The notes beneath the pieces were generated by a model, which was not told the DNA's origin, ran no database searches, and worked only from the letters and a program-made list of their open reading frames with translations. Below are positions 36,721-48,249 of a stretch of 64,000 nucleotides of DNA, piece after piece; the stretch's first letter is position 1; each line of letters starts with the position of its first letter. A program made the translations under genes and the position numbers. Location of the stretch: NCBI GenBank assembly GCA_950295325.1, contig OX485804.1, forward strand, positions 55,478,429-55,542,428, in the 5' to 3' direction. This DNA comes from Polytrichum commune. Lineage: Eukaryota; Streptophyta; Polytrichopsida; Polytrichales; Polytrichaceae.

Positions 36721-39700
36721 TTCATAATGGAAGGTGTACCATTGGCATCTAATTATGATGCCAAATTAGAGCAATATTGTCGTTTTGAAATGGCAAATTG
36801 CGGAAGAACTTCATCCTCAATGAGTTTTTGCTACATTGGCTCAAGAATTTGGGACAAAAAAGGCCGGTAAGACCTTTTCTCAGGTTTTCTTTGAAGGTAC
36901 TCCAACCTTTGAGAACCAAAAGATTACAAAGGTGTATTAGCACACTACAAGGGTTTGTTGCGACAACTCCGAGTGATGATGCTGGGGGCAAGGATGTTGC
37001 CTCTTCGTCAAGTTGACGATCGAAGACCGTGCCGGCACTAGAGGTGGATCCTTTGAAGAAGAGGGACACCACAAAGTTTGATGATTGACCATTGGAGTTG
37101 GGTCCTCATCTTATAGGTGCCGAAGCACGAAGGGTACGGACATTATTTGTTCGTATTGAAGTTGTTTTGCCTTTAGCCTCCACAATCTTGAGGGCTATAA
37201 AGGAAACCTATTTGGATACAGCTAGAGGACGATCATCCCATCTTTAGGCATTCATACAAGTTAAGTCTATCACAAAGGATTGGTGTCCAAGCTCGTTGTG
37301 ACGAATTATTGGACGCAAGTTTAGTGAAATTATCTAATGGGGAGTACGCTTGTGCAGCGGTCATGCCTTCAAAGAAGGATATTTTTGGTAAATGGATGGA
37401 GAAGAGAATGTGTGGGAACTATCGTCCAGTCAACAAGAAGACAAAGTTGGACCATTATTTAATGCCAACTCCAGAGGAATTGTTTGACACAGAAGGTACG
37501 CTCGAATTTTTAGCACATTAGACTTGAGATCCGGCTATCACCAGTTGCCTCTTTGGCTCCAAGATCGAGTCAAAACAACATTTTGGGAGATTGATCGCGA
37601 CGGAAATGATCAACTCTATCATTGGAAGTTTCTTCTTTTTGGTCTCAAGAATGCACCGGCTGAGTTCCAGGGGGTAATGGACCAAGTGCTAGTAGGGTTG
37701 CCCTTTGCTCGGTGCTATATTGATGATGTTATCATCTTTAGCAATACACCACAAGAGCATGTGAGGCACTTGCAAGCAGTTTTTGAACGGTTATGTAAGT
37801 GGGGCTTACGTTTACACCATGGAAAATGCAAATTCTTCCATGACCGCCTACCTTATCTAGGACATATGATTGTACCGGGAGGACTTGGGGTACAACAAGC
37901 AAAGGTGGATGCTTTGCAAAAGATCCCGGCACCTAACAACGTTCCACAACTTTGTGTTTTCCTCAGATTGGCAAACTATTACCATCGATTTGTCAAGGAC
38001 TTCAACTTGATTGCCAAACCTCTTACTATGTTTACAGGCAAGGACCAAGATTGGACTTGGGTCTGCGAGCAATGTCATTCCTTTGAGACATTGAAGCAAA
38101 TGTTGGGATCTGCTCCAGTGCTTCGACATCCCAACGTTACAAAAGTTTTCCAACTCCATACAGATTGGAGTGCATTGGGTTTGGGAGCGGTCTTGACATA
38201 AAATGATGATGTAGGACGAGAGTATGTTATCGCATATGCTTCACGCAATAATAACAAAGCGAAGTCCAATTATTCATCCTATGAGGAAGAGGCATTGGCT
38301 ACTATTTGGGCCATCTCTCATTTTAGACCATATTTATATGGTCAAAAATTCCCTTTGGTGACCGATCATCAACCATTAAAATGGCTTATGGAGTCGGATA
38401 AGCTCACTGGTAAGCTTGCTAGATGGGCATTGTTACTCCAAGAATATGATTTTGAGATTGTTCATAAAGTGGGAACCTCTAACTTGGATGCAAACGGACT
38501 CTCTCGCAATCCAAGTCCATCAGAAGAGGATTTAACTGGGGCTAGATGGCACGAAGATTGTGATCGAAAGGCGGTTCCAAGTTGGCATGCTTTGGTATAT
38601 TTGGCCTTGATGGTTAATTCAACTTCTGAGGAACCAGATCAAGGTGCACATGAAGAATCTAACAAGTCCCAAGTGATTGGTGATATCTGGGAAGACCTTC
38701 CAATCTTGCACAAATTACAGCATGGGACATATCCTACATCCGTCTCGGCTGTGGAGCGAGATAGGATTTCTCACCCAATAACACGATTCCATTGGGATAA
38801 TGGATTGTTATTTCGATTGTGCCCTGATGGAGCTAGGCGTATAGTTCCAAGGCCTAACCAACATGTTTCCTTAGTACGACAAGTACATGAGGAGTTGGGT
38901 CACTTTGGGGTGCGTAAAACACATTCGATATTAAGCAACTGATATTGGTGGATTGGCATGTACCAGCATGTTGCTACCTATGTTGGTAGGTGTGAGGTAT
39001 GTGGTTGGATTTGGTCAAGTTTCAACACCTTGTCACGCCAATTACAACCTTTACCCATTATGGGTTTAGGATATTGATGGAGTTTGGATTTTGTGGGACC
39101 ACTCACCCCTACACCATGTGGGGCAAAATATGTTTTGGTGATGGTAGAACATATCAACAAGTGGATTGAACTTATTGTTTTATCCTAAAACTCATTTGAG
39201 TTGGCAGCCGCTGCATTTTTCGATCATGTTTTAGCACGATTTGGTGCACCTGCTAAGGTGTTAACTAATCAAGGAAGGAAGTTTCTTGGTTCCTTTGAGG
39301 AATTGTGTACCAAGGCCATCGTACTACACCACGAGATCATCTAGAGTCAGATGGTTTGGACGAATGTATTGTTCAAACGATCAAACGGGGTTTGTGCAAG
39401 TATGGCCTACTTCGTGGCAACCATCATGATTGGGACCTTATGCTTCCATGGATAGCCATGGGTTACCAATTTAGTTGGCTTCATATAGCCCTTACCCATT
39501 GTTGTATGGAAGGGAACCTATGTTGCCAAGTTCTATTAAAAAAAACTAAATCCACCTATAGATTTGGATGACCTAGAAATTAGGGCTCGATGTCTATATG
39601 AGTGAGCTGAGTTCTTCAAACAAATCATGCATATGGCCATGGAAAATTTGTCTATTGCCCAACATCGTGATACATTGTGATATGCTTGTATTTGTAGCAG

Positions 39701-40010
39701 TGCTTATCGACCTCAATTGCGATGTTTCTCGAAGGGAGATTATGTCTACCTACAACGTGAGGCGTCCACAACTTTGGATGTCAAAGCAGGGCGTACAATC
39801 CTTCGTGTGAAGGATATTATTCCAAGTGGCATTTTGCTACTTGAGGGGAAGGATGGACAAGAATGTCGAGAACATTCTAAGAATTGCGCTCCTTGTCACT
39901 TTCCCATTGAGGGGACCTTGCATCCCGAATGGGCGGTGGCGCCTGAAGGTCTTCCATGTTTTATTTGTGGTGAGAAGAAAGGTGCAGCAACCATGTTCTT
40001 GTGTGACACA
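36721..40010 (+). pseudogene. Ty3/gypsy polyprotein remnant, N-terminal part
   Basis: Domains in order are: degraded gag/protease region (36721-37300); reverse transcriptase (37309-38200) with LRSGYHQLPLW, FGLKNAPAEFQ and the active site YIDDVIIFS; RNase H (38220-38510) with a TDHQPLKWLM motif; an H2C2 zinc binding region (about 38870-39010); an integrase core (39080-39500); and the first half of a PHD-like finger (PCFICGEKK..., 39950-40010). Stops or frameshifts occur near 37520, 38200, 38940, 39075 and beyond. In the integrase the second catalytic Asp appears as Asn (VLTNQGRKF). The element is dead. The 9.2-kb element starts at 40011 after the duplicated GTGTGACACA. Confidence 0.85.
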
Positions 40011-40072
40011 GGGGAGTGCTATCTTATGAGCGGTGAGCGATGAGCGGTAACTTATGAGCAGTGAGGAAGATG
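40011..40072 (+). repeat. Left terminal and subterminal repeats of the MULE
   Basis: The terminal repeat is followed by head-to-tail heptamers TGAGCGG, TGAGCGA, TGAGCGG, then TAACT and TGAGCAG. Such subterminal arrays are usually transposase binding sites; that role is inferred. Confidence 0.75.
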
Positions 40073-40193
40073 AAAATTTTGGTAATAGGGCCACCAATAT
40101 CCTATAACCGTGGAATTGTGGCCTTAAAAATGATGATTTTAGGGTTTAGTAATAAGAGGGTTGAGAAGGATAAACAACATGAAGTCCAAAAAT

Positions 40194-43100
40194 TTATTCA
40201 TCAGTAGTAGCACTAGACATGAAACTATCTTTTGCCTCATCATCTATATATATTCGAGCACCTTTGCATTGCGAATAGATTTTGGAACTATAGCAAGATT
40301 CTTCATTTGGATCCGAATCTTCGAGATTCAACATTGCAATTGCAACATTCTCGGCATATGATGGGAGATGCGGGCTACGGCTTGGACTTCGTAGGAATTG
40401 TCTATGTGCCCAAAACGGGAGACATGTCCTCTTTCCAATCGTATTCCTGAAATCAAATCGATGAAACATGTAAATAATGTGAAGAAATAAAAATGAACCA
40501 ATGAATTGAATGAAACGAATGAATTGAATAAAAATTTATTGTATTAAAACTTACTCACACTCAAATTCAAGCATCTCCTCATCCGAGAGGTCATCATCTT
40601 CTTTTATGAGATCTTGTATATTCTCCTTAGATGACCCCTCTTTCAAAACGTTTTCCAAAAGCGGTTTCAATATGTGCTCAAACATGTCATTATCACCCTC
40701 AAATGCAAGAAGATGTCTGCCACATGCGTGTGTTGCTAGGATAGAAGCTCCAGTGGAACATGTCAAATCAACAACGCGTCCATTCGATCGTGTAAACAAT
40801 TCAATAAGATCTTGAAAAAAAAACGCGGCGATTTTTTATATGGCCCCCTCCAAGGTCTTCCCGATTTTTGAAGAAGCATGTTTTTTTCATCCACAAAATT
40901 GAAAAGCAAGTTTTTGCTTTTCAATCTAGTGCAAAAAAAAGTGGAGTTTGGTTGTCTCGTGGATTTTGTGGTAGTAAAATCCCTTACCAAGACATGAGCC
41001 ATAAATGCCGGAGTCTACAAAAACATGTAAATTGTGTTAAAACTATATACAATACAAATAACACCAAAATAATTAAATAGAAACAATTGTGATGTGTTAT
41101 ACTTACGGTGTAGGTTGGAGACTCCGGATCCTTGAACACCATGTACGAATTGAGGCAAATAAAAGTCCTAAGAACTTTCATGTTGCCGTTGTGTAAGGTT
41201 GAATTCAAAACCTTCTTGGTTTGCATATCGATAGCAGAAAATACTATGAGGATGCCATCATCAGACAAGATGGACTTGCACAAGGACATTGTTGCAACCA
41301 TCCAGTTCTTGTCATATTTATTCCAAAGAGGAATTTCAGCAGGTCTATTGGAGAGGTTGAAGTTAAGACCGTCGGGAAATTGGAGAAAAACCAGGTCAAC
41401 GACAAAGGGAGTCGGACTTCCCATGACATGAAATTCGCGATTGTCATTGAACTGAAATACCACAACATATCACCATATAAGACACAAAATAAAACCCAAA
41501 TGAAAGTAAGAACATTAGAGAAAATACCAAAACAATAATACTTACGTTTTCAATAAATTCCCGCCATTGGATCCACTCAGGAGGGCCTACATCCACCCCT
41601 TCAGACTTGTTCTTGACAGCAGTAGATCGAGCAAACGAGAGCGTGAAAAAGTTTTTCAGTATGAATAATTCTTTTCTCAAAATATCCGTTGGCGCACAAT
41701 GAATAGCGTCATAGGTGCTGGAGTAATGAAATTCCAATACATCGCACCCAGACTTTGAACTTTCGCCTCCAAGTGGATTCTTATCCAAATCATTGGAAAG
41801 AACAAGCAATTCTTCATGTTGTGAAATTTCCGATTAACCTTGTATTTTGGTTTCAGGAACATGTTTCCTCTTACGACGTTTTGTCTCTTTTGGTTCGGGT
41901 TCTCTAAGTTTAAGCTGCACAATTTGTGCTTGCAAAATTGCAGTATCACGAGGATCCACATTTTTAGCATAATTTATCTGACGGATTGTCTTCTCACTTG
42001 ACGGACATGCATCCTTAGGACAATCAAGATACCAACTACAATCCTCATAGTGTGGGAGCGACCAATCCGAACAAATGTCAGTAGTGAACATGCATGAATC
42101 TCCTGCACCAGTGTCACGCCAATTTGGGAAAAAACGAGGTTCCCCTATAACGCATTTATGTGGAATCAAAACATATCGAAAATACCTACACACAAAAATA
42201 TTGTAAGTCAAATATTCCATGACAATTTGACAAATGGAATAAAAAAATCAAAAAAATAATAAGATTAAGTTGTACCTGTATAATACACGTTTCATAGCAA
42301 GATCAATATTAGGTTGCTCATCCCAACCGTTGTGTTTTTTTACTTTTCCGCTTTGGAATTCACGATTAATATTGAATTGAAAGCCGCAAACTTCCAGGTT
42401 TGGATATACTTCGAGAGAGTAGGCACATCTGCAGGCAATTGAAGAGGAGATGAAAGAATACTTTGAAGCTCTTCGATAGCTTTTTTTTCCAACTGTGCCC
42501 AATATGTAGACTTTGATAACCAATCATCAAGTGCAGAATCAGAGAGGGGCGATTTCGGGAAATGCAATGCATCTTTGTCAAATCTATTGCCATTCCACAG
42601 CTTGAGCCATCCAACTTTGACTTCTGCATCCACATTACTGACAGCAACACGATGGAGTTTCTCTTGTAGCATTTCAAGCACCGAAAATGAACCCCAATGG
42701 TGTTTAACTTCTTCAAGGAAAGCAGAGGTAAGGTTGATGTCGGCAATCGCTAGTGGTTTCGTAAAACTAGAAGATAACATTGCACGTTTTTTGTTGACAG
42801 CTGCGGACATTGCTTTTGAAACTCCGTCTGATGTCCGTTCAAGAGGATGAGTTTCATTGTACTTGTTGAGAGCAATATCGCTAGCCTCAGCAAGTTCTTG
42901 CTGAAAAATCAAACAAAAGTCAATATTTATAAGTACATATAGATGTAATGTAAAATGAAGATGAATAAACATAAGGCACATATTAGCAATGGTAGAAGAA
43001 CTTACATGTACATGTAATCCAAAAAAATTGGTCGTGTAAAAAAATACCAAGTTTCGACAGACTTCTCCTCACATCATTTATAATTCTTTCGATCCAGTTG

Positions 43101-44029
43101 CTTTCTGAAGCAAGTCAAAGGCATGGTGCCAATACTTTGCATCCGATATAAAGTATGCACCAAATTGGTGGATACGTGAGAATTTTCGGTTGACCTGAAA
43201 AAAACATTAAATTGATTAGATTCATGATGATATAATTTGGGAAACAAAATATAAACTAAAAATAAGTGTAAAAAAATAGGTAAGAACATTACTTGTTGAT
43301 GTCATGCATAGCAGTCAACAAATTTGGAATGTCGTCAGGCTCGGGCGCCAAAATGATAGAATCCACAAAGACATGACGTTCATAATCTTCGGTATATACG
43401 CGGTCAATATAATTTTTCCAAGCAAGAAATCTGTGATTTCCATCCCATATAAAAAACATCTTGTTCTTGTATGACGTCAATGACAAATCTGTATCCAATT
43501 GAAATTTAAACAGGGCATTGGCTTGAGCCCAATTTGAGCTCCAAGATTCGCGAACCTTATCATCCACGAATTGAAAGTTTCCCTTATAATCGGAGGCCGA
43601 TATATAAAACACACGGTCACCATCACGATAACCATTGAAAAAACCAGCCTCCAATTTAGTAATGTCACCCTTCAAAGCAGGACGCACAATCGGCATAGGA
43701 ACCATGCGACATAAGGGTACACGCAAGCGAGCATTAGGTCCAACACGGATTGAAGAAATTGTGGAAGTGGAATTGATCTTTTGTTTGTTCGTAAGCTCCC
43801 ACACTTTCTCTTGATAAGTTTTATTGTCACCATCATTATCTTATACCGAGTCAAAATCATCGAGAGATTCATTTATTTTATTCTTATTCTTATTATGAAG
43901 ATTTGACGATATATTCTGATGATGATGAACTTGTTCAGATGGACGATCTTGAATTGAATGCATTGTGGAATCATCAGCAGTAGAAATAGGAGTTGTTATC
44001 TCCAAATCCATTGATTGGTCGTAAAACAA
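40194..44029 (-). pseudogene. ParB-like / DNA methyltransferase-like gene carried by the MULE
   Basis: Seven exons with good splice sites are proposed: 44029-43293, 43195-43006, 42900-42276, 42185-41546, 41451-41107, 41014-40555, 40446-40194 (TAA). Exon 1 encodes a ParB/sulfiredoxin-type domain (FFIWDGNHRFLAW, with flanking conserved blocks). Exon 3 is helical. Exon 4 has a Cys-rich part (DCSWYLDCPKDAC) and a basic tail. Exon 5 has VDLVFLQFPDGLNF, where N4/N6 methyltransferases have DPPY, then SILSDDGILIVFSA. Exon 6 has a motif-I-like GRVVDLTCSTGASIL. Catalytic motif before motif I is the beta-class order. Lesions are a TAA in exon 1 (about 43840), frameshifts in exons 2, 3 and 6 (the last in a T9 run) and a TAA in exon 4 (41834). 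The active copy may methylate or bind DNA for the element; this is inferred. Confidence 0.7.
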
Positions 44030-44231
44030 ATGAAATAAGTTTCATAAATATTTCAAAACCAATAGCAACACATTAGCAATAACATTACAAAAACAACAGC
44101 AATAGCAACAACAATAAAAACAGAATACCACGAACAAAGGGAAGAATGACAAAAATTATTCTGGACACCGCCATTTGCACCTTTAAATACTGTATGATTA
44201 GGGTGGCCGCTCAATCCAAAACTACAAGGGC

Positions 44232-44259
44232 AGACCCTGTGCGTTAACGCACAGGGTCT
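44232..44259. promoter_or_regulatory. 28-bp perfect palindrome
   Basis: The half is AGACCCTGTGCGTT and the second half is its exact reverse complement, with GTTAAC at the centre. It lies about 45 bp upstream of the minus-gene TATA-like box. Confidence 0.85.
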
Positions 44260-44298
44260 GTGTGTCCAACTATAGGTCTACCAAAGTTGGGCGCGAGG

Positions 44299-44482
44299 TT
44301 TGGGTAGAACGACCCAAACTGTCCACACGGTTTCGATCGAGCGACCCAAACCGCCTACAGCCAGTTTGGGTCGAATGACCCAAACTTTCTCCGCGTGGTT
44401 TGGGTCGAGCGTTCCAAACCATGCTTACAATGTGAGTCGAACGACCCAAACTAGGCAGACAGTTTGGGTCGAACGACCGAAA
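44299..44482. repeat. Palindrome array 1, six 20-bp units
   Basis: Units related to TTTGGGTCGAACGACCCAAA start at 44299, 44331, 44365, 44399, 44431 and 44463 (spacing 32 or 34 bp). Each is a near-perfect inverted repeat with 1-4 differences; the 12-14-bp spacers are not conserved. It lies in the promoter between the two MULE genes. Confidence 0.9.
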
Positions 44483-44716
44483 CTGTCCGCAATTTACGCT
44501 TGATTATGCGCAATTACCCAGTCATCACGAAAGTGCAAACAAACCTTGTACTGCACATGTAGCTGAGAGAGCTTGAAGCGACGAGCTCAGGTCCGACAGA
44601 TGAGAGAAAAAAGACTGAATGCTTTGGGGGTGTGGCAATTTATAGTACTCGTCCCTACAGCTATATTTAGCGTGGCTCTTCGTGGCCCCATATAGCCACT
44701 ATAAAGTTGCCAGCGT

Positions 44717-44733
44717 AGACCCTGTGCGTTAAC
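44717..44733 (+). promoter_or_regulatory. Half-site AGACCCTGTGCGTTAAC
   Basis: This is an exact 17-bp copy of the left part of the 28-bp palindrome. It sits 11 bp after the plus-gene TATA-like box, near the expected transcription start. Confidence 0.8.
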
Positions 44734-46464
44734 ATTTGTGCATCTGTTGATCTTTCAAACACATCACCATTTCCATTTAGAAGTGTTCATTCTACTCCTT
44801 CTCAACTTCCTATACATGTAGCCAAATCCCCTTGCGGTCTTATGTACAAGAAGGTGGTTCCCCAAATCTCACCTTCTCAACGTCCTCCACTACACCCTTC
44901 CCCTTCATCTACAGGGTTGACTATGGTTGATGCCTTGAAGCTGACAAAGTCAAAAAAAAGATCAAAGTCCGATCTTGAATCCATTGATTTTGACAGTATA
45001 GATGTTCGTGAAGTCAAATACTTACCATCTTCTTTTAATGATGATGTTTTGTTTCTCTTGCCTCCTGTGGCATTCAAAGCTCCAAGTACGTATGGTCGCT
45101 CAATGGACGGCATGGACAAGATGTGCGACGGTCACCCTTGGTGCACCACCAAAACCACGAATATCCAAAATGACTTTGGATTGTCCTTCCAGCGCTCTAC
45201 TTGTGCTGGTCATCTCCAATGTCATAATGACTACTGTGATTACATGAATCGCAATGGGGGCCTCCGGAACAACACTGAGTGGGCCGGTTCAACTCCTATC
45301 CCATTTGCTGTGGGTATTGGAACCCTACTAAGTCCACTGTCGAGTGTAAGGTATGTCGTTCCACACCTGTGTGCATTGCTTTGTGTAATGCTCGAATCAT
45401 ATACATCCACTCCACATCCGTTGGAATGTCCAGGGCTTGCATTCATCTTGGTGTACATGATCACCCTGTGGCCAATGGCACATGCCGTGAATCATTAGAC
45501 ATGGCATACCAATGTGTTGCAAATGAAGTATTGAAAACACCAACAGCAAAAAATTCAGCCATAGTTATGGCGGCGAGCAAACAATTCTTGGCCGATTACC
45601 TTCTCAAATCTCCCGCAAATGTCGAAGGCCATCATTTGGTTGGTTCATCCCTAGATGTCGTCATGGACAAATTCAGCACTCTTACGTCTCCAAATTGTCG
45701 TAACTTTGTATCTGGATCAAAGCATTTTTGCGTAGTGGAATGGGAACTATGGATAGTATTATGGCGCTCAAAGACCACTCTGCTTTCAAATTCGTCTATG
45801 GTAGTCGGTTCCCAGGGCAGTCAAAGGACAAAGTGTTTGTTTTTAAGATGTCTGTAGACCTTCCAGGTAGTGGTGTGGAGCTTGTGAAGAGGATGCAAGT
45901 CGGTGGGGATATGGAGAATTCATGGATTATATTTGACCATGTCAAACGTTTGAAGGACTGGACGACCATGGCTTGTCATGTGTACGATAGTCGATACTGT
46001 AAAGTGTTGACTATTGCGTGTTGTAACATGCAATTTGAAGATGATGCAGCACAAATTCTCTTTTGGGAAAATTTGAATGTTGTTATGGTAGAAAATGGTG
46101 TATCAAACGTAAACTTCAAAGGGTTTATGGCTGATAGTGCTCAAGCTAATTGGAATGCGGTGAGGGCGATTTACGGGGATGGTGATCCAAGTCTACCCAT
46201 GATTGCACGTGAGCGTACATGTCTTTTCCATTGGACCGCAAGCTTGGATAAGGTGACCCAAAAGTATATCAAACCATCTTTGCAATTTCAACACAAACAA
46301 ATATGCAAGGATTACAAAGACGCGAAAACAATGGACGACGCTGAGACCAAGTACCATGTGATTCGTTCTTGGTGGTTGTCATCTGGAGCTGCCTCCGAAG
46401 AAGGCATCCTTGGCCTTTCATAGTGGTTGGGATTTTGGCACTTTCGTTACAGACAATGGGATGG

Positions 46465-47022
46465 CCATATGCTACTTGTAAGTACATATCAAACTTCATT
46501 ACTCAATGTAATATATCTTATGTTTTTCTTATCTTTGTCTTTGTGTGTTGTTCATAGGATATGATAATAGAAGAGCGTGCGGGAATGCCAACATGCAACC
46601 TTGCAGAGACTGTACACAACAAACAACAAACAATTTGGGTCGTTCGACCCAAATCTTGTAGGCAGTTTGGGTCGTTCGACCCAAACGTGGCAGCCATTTT
46701 GGGTTGAACGACCCAAACCTTATAGGCAGTTTGGGTCGTTCGACTCAAACGTGGCAGCTATTTTGGGTCGAACGACCCAAACCTAGATATATAATCTATC
46801 TTATGTTTGTTTTATCCTTGTATTTGTATGTTGTTCATATGCTAATTGTAAGTACATATCAAACTTCATTATTCACTGTCATTCACTATCTTGCCACTGA
46901 TATATAATATATCTTATGTTTTTCTTATTCTTGTATTTGTGTGTTGTTCATAGGATATGACAATAGAAGAGCGTGCAGAAATGCCAACATGCAACCTTGC
47001 AGAGACTGTACACAACAAATGG
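46465..47022 (+). repeat. Duplicated intron-exon junction in the transposase gene
   Basis: The segment from GTAAGTACATATCAAACTTC through TTCATAG and the exon start (GCCAACATGCAACCTTGCAG) occurs at 46479-46621 and again at 46851-47020. The first exon copy runs into palindrome array 2 instead of coding sequence; the second continues the frame. Splicing from 46479 to 46954 would skip the array. Confidence 0.75.
46634..46781. repeat. Palindrome array 2, five 20-bp units at exact 32-bp spacing
   Basis: Units TTTGGGTCGTTCGACCCAAA or its AA-centred form start at 46634, 46666, 46698, 46730 and 46762. The 12-bp spacers alternate between two types (CGTGGCAGCCAT-like and CTTATAGGCAG-like), giving a 64-bp higher-order period. 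The array is less diverged than array 1. It sits in a duplicated intron/exon segment of the transposase gene. Confidence 0.92.
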
Positions 47023-48249
47023 CTCCAACAGTCCGGCAACAAGATGATTTGTTTATATGAAGCTACAGTGGACGACATGATCCGTGCCTTCATGCAAATT
47101 GCAAATTACCGGACATGGTTGAAAGGGGGGTCTGATGGTAAAGGTCCTGATTTGGCATCCTTGAAACTCAAAGCGGCTGCCAGGTGTGGAGATCCAAAAA
47201 TGTTGGCCGATGCCATGAAGTCTTATCCAGGGGCAGAAGACGTCAAGACTAGAGATTGTGCATTGGAAGGTTCAGAGCTCTTTGGTTCCACCAAACGCAA
47301 ACTCAACCTACCACCAGGTGCTGATTGTGACTCTCATCGACCCGACAAAGTGAACTATTCCATTCCTCGTCCCAACACCCGAGCAACTCGTCAACGCATA
47401 GAAGAATCGTTGAGTTCTGCAATTCGTGGTGTGGCTCATACTACATCCGTGTTAAAGACAAATTGTCTTGCTTCCAAGTGGCACATTGCAAGATTACCAC
47501 CCAACTCAGCCAAACGATGTTGGGCACTGCAGGCCATCACAGGGATTATGTGCAATGCCAAAGTCGGGACTGGGAAACATGGCACACCTGCTCCAACATA
47601 CAAAGGGCTCAGGAAGGAATTTCGCTCTCCCAACAATGTGAAGTATGAATTTTGGTTTTGCCCTGATGACATCAAACGTTGTGTGAATGGCAGTAAGAAG
47701 AAATATGTGTTGGACTGGCCTATAGTACCCAACACGTGGCCGGTAAAGATAGGTACCAATCTATCGCGAGAGGAGGTTTTGGCACTTGAAGATGCTGGAT
47801 TTCAACTACAGCAGAGGGAGGCATTGTCCCCTCGTCGTAGGCTTTCAAAAATCGCAACTCTCCCCATCCCTCGCTCGCATTTTTCTATGCCACCAAACCC
47901 GGACGCCCACCCTACATTCAGGTTTGGGAAGACAGTGCGTTGTAATCCAACAGCACCGCTAGCGGATCACAAAAACAAATGGGAGAGCGCCGGACTCATG
48001 GAGGGTTACTATGTGGTTGGGGTCACTGCCATTCCATATCCGGGCTTTGGAGTGATAATCAACATTGTCTCCAAGCATGATATCACATATCATGTTACAA
48101 TTGGCAACATCCCGCATTGCACATGTCCGGATTTCACAAAAATGTCCTCTCATGCATTGGGAAACAAAGGAAAATGGGTGTATTGTAAACATCTTTATTA
48201 TGTGTTTAGATTTTTGTGCAAAGTGGATTACGAGAGTGACAAGTTCATT

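Larger units (their letters stand above)
44030..44841. promoter_or_regulatory. Divergent promoter region of the two MULE genes
   Basis: A TATTTAAA box on the minus strand (44182-44189) lies about 150 bp before the minus-gene ATG. A CTATAAAG box on the plus strand (44699-44706) lies about 140 bp before the plus-gene ATG. Between them are a 28-bp palindrome, the six-unit palindrome array and a 17-bp half-site. The symmetry suggests shared control of both genes, possibly by element-encoded proteins. Confidence 0.55.

Noticed and set aside
40023..40050. Telomere-like or satellite repeat TGAGCGG
   Set aside because: The copies lie exactly at the ends of the MULE in inverted orientation, so they belong to its terminal structure.
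41132..41538. Plus-strand open frames across 40868-41538
   Set aside because: They are shadows of the minus-strand methyltransferase-like exons, which have splice sites and recognisable motifs.
44234..44733. A TTAA-flanked (piggyBac/Kolobok-like) insertion between the AGACCC motifs
   Set aside because: Possible, but no transposase or clear TTAA duplication supports it, and both motifs sit at mirrored promoter positions; kept only as an alternative.
46634..46781. CRISPR-like regular repeat array
   Set aside because: The repeats are palindromes with two alternating short spacers in a plant transposon; no unique spacers and no cas genes.
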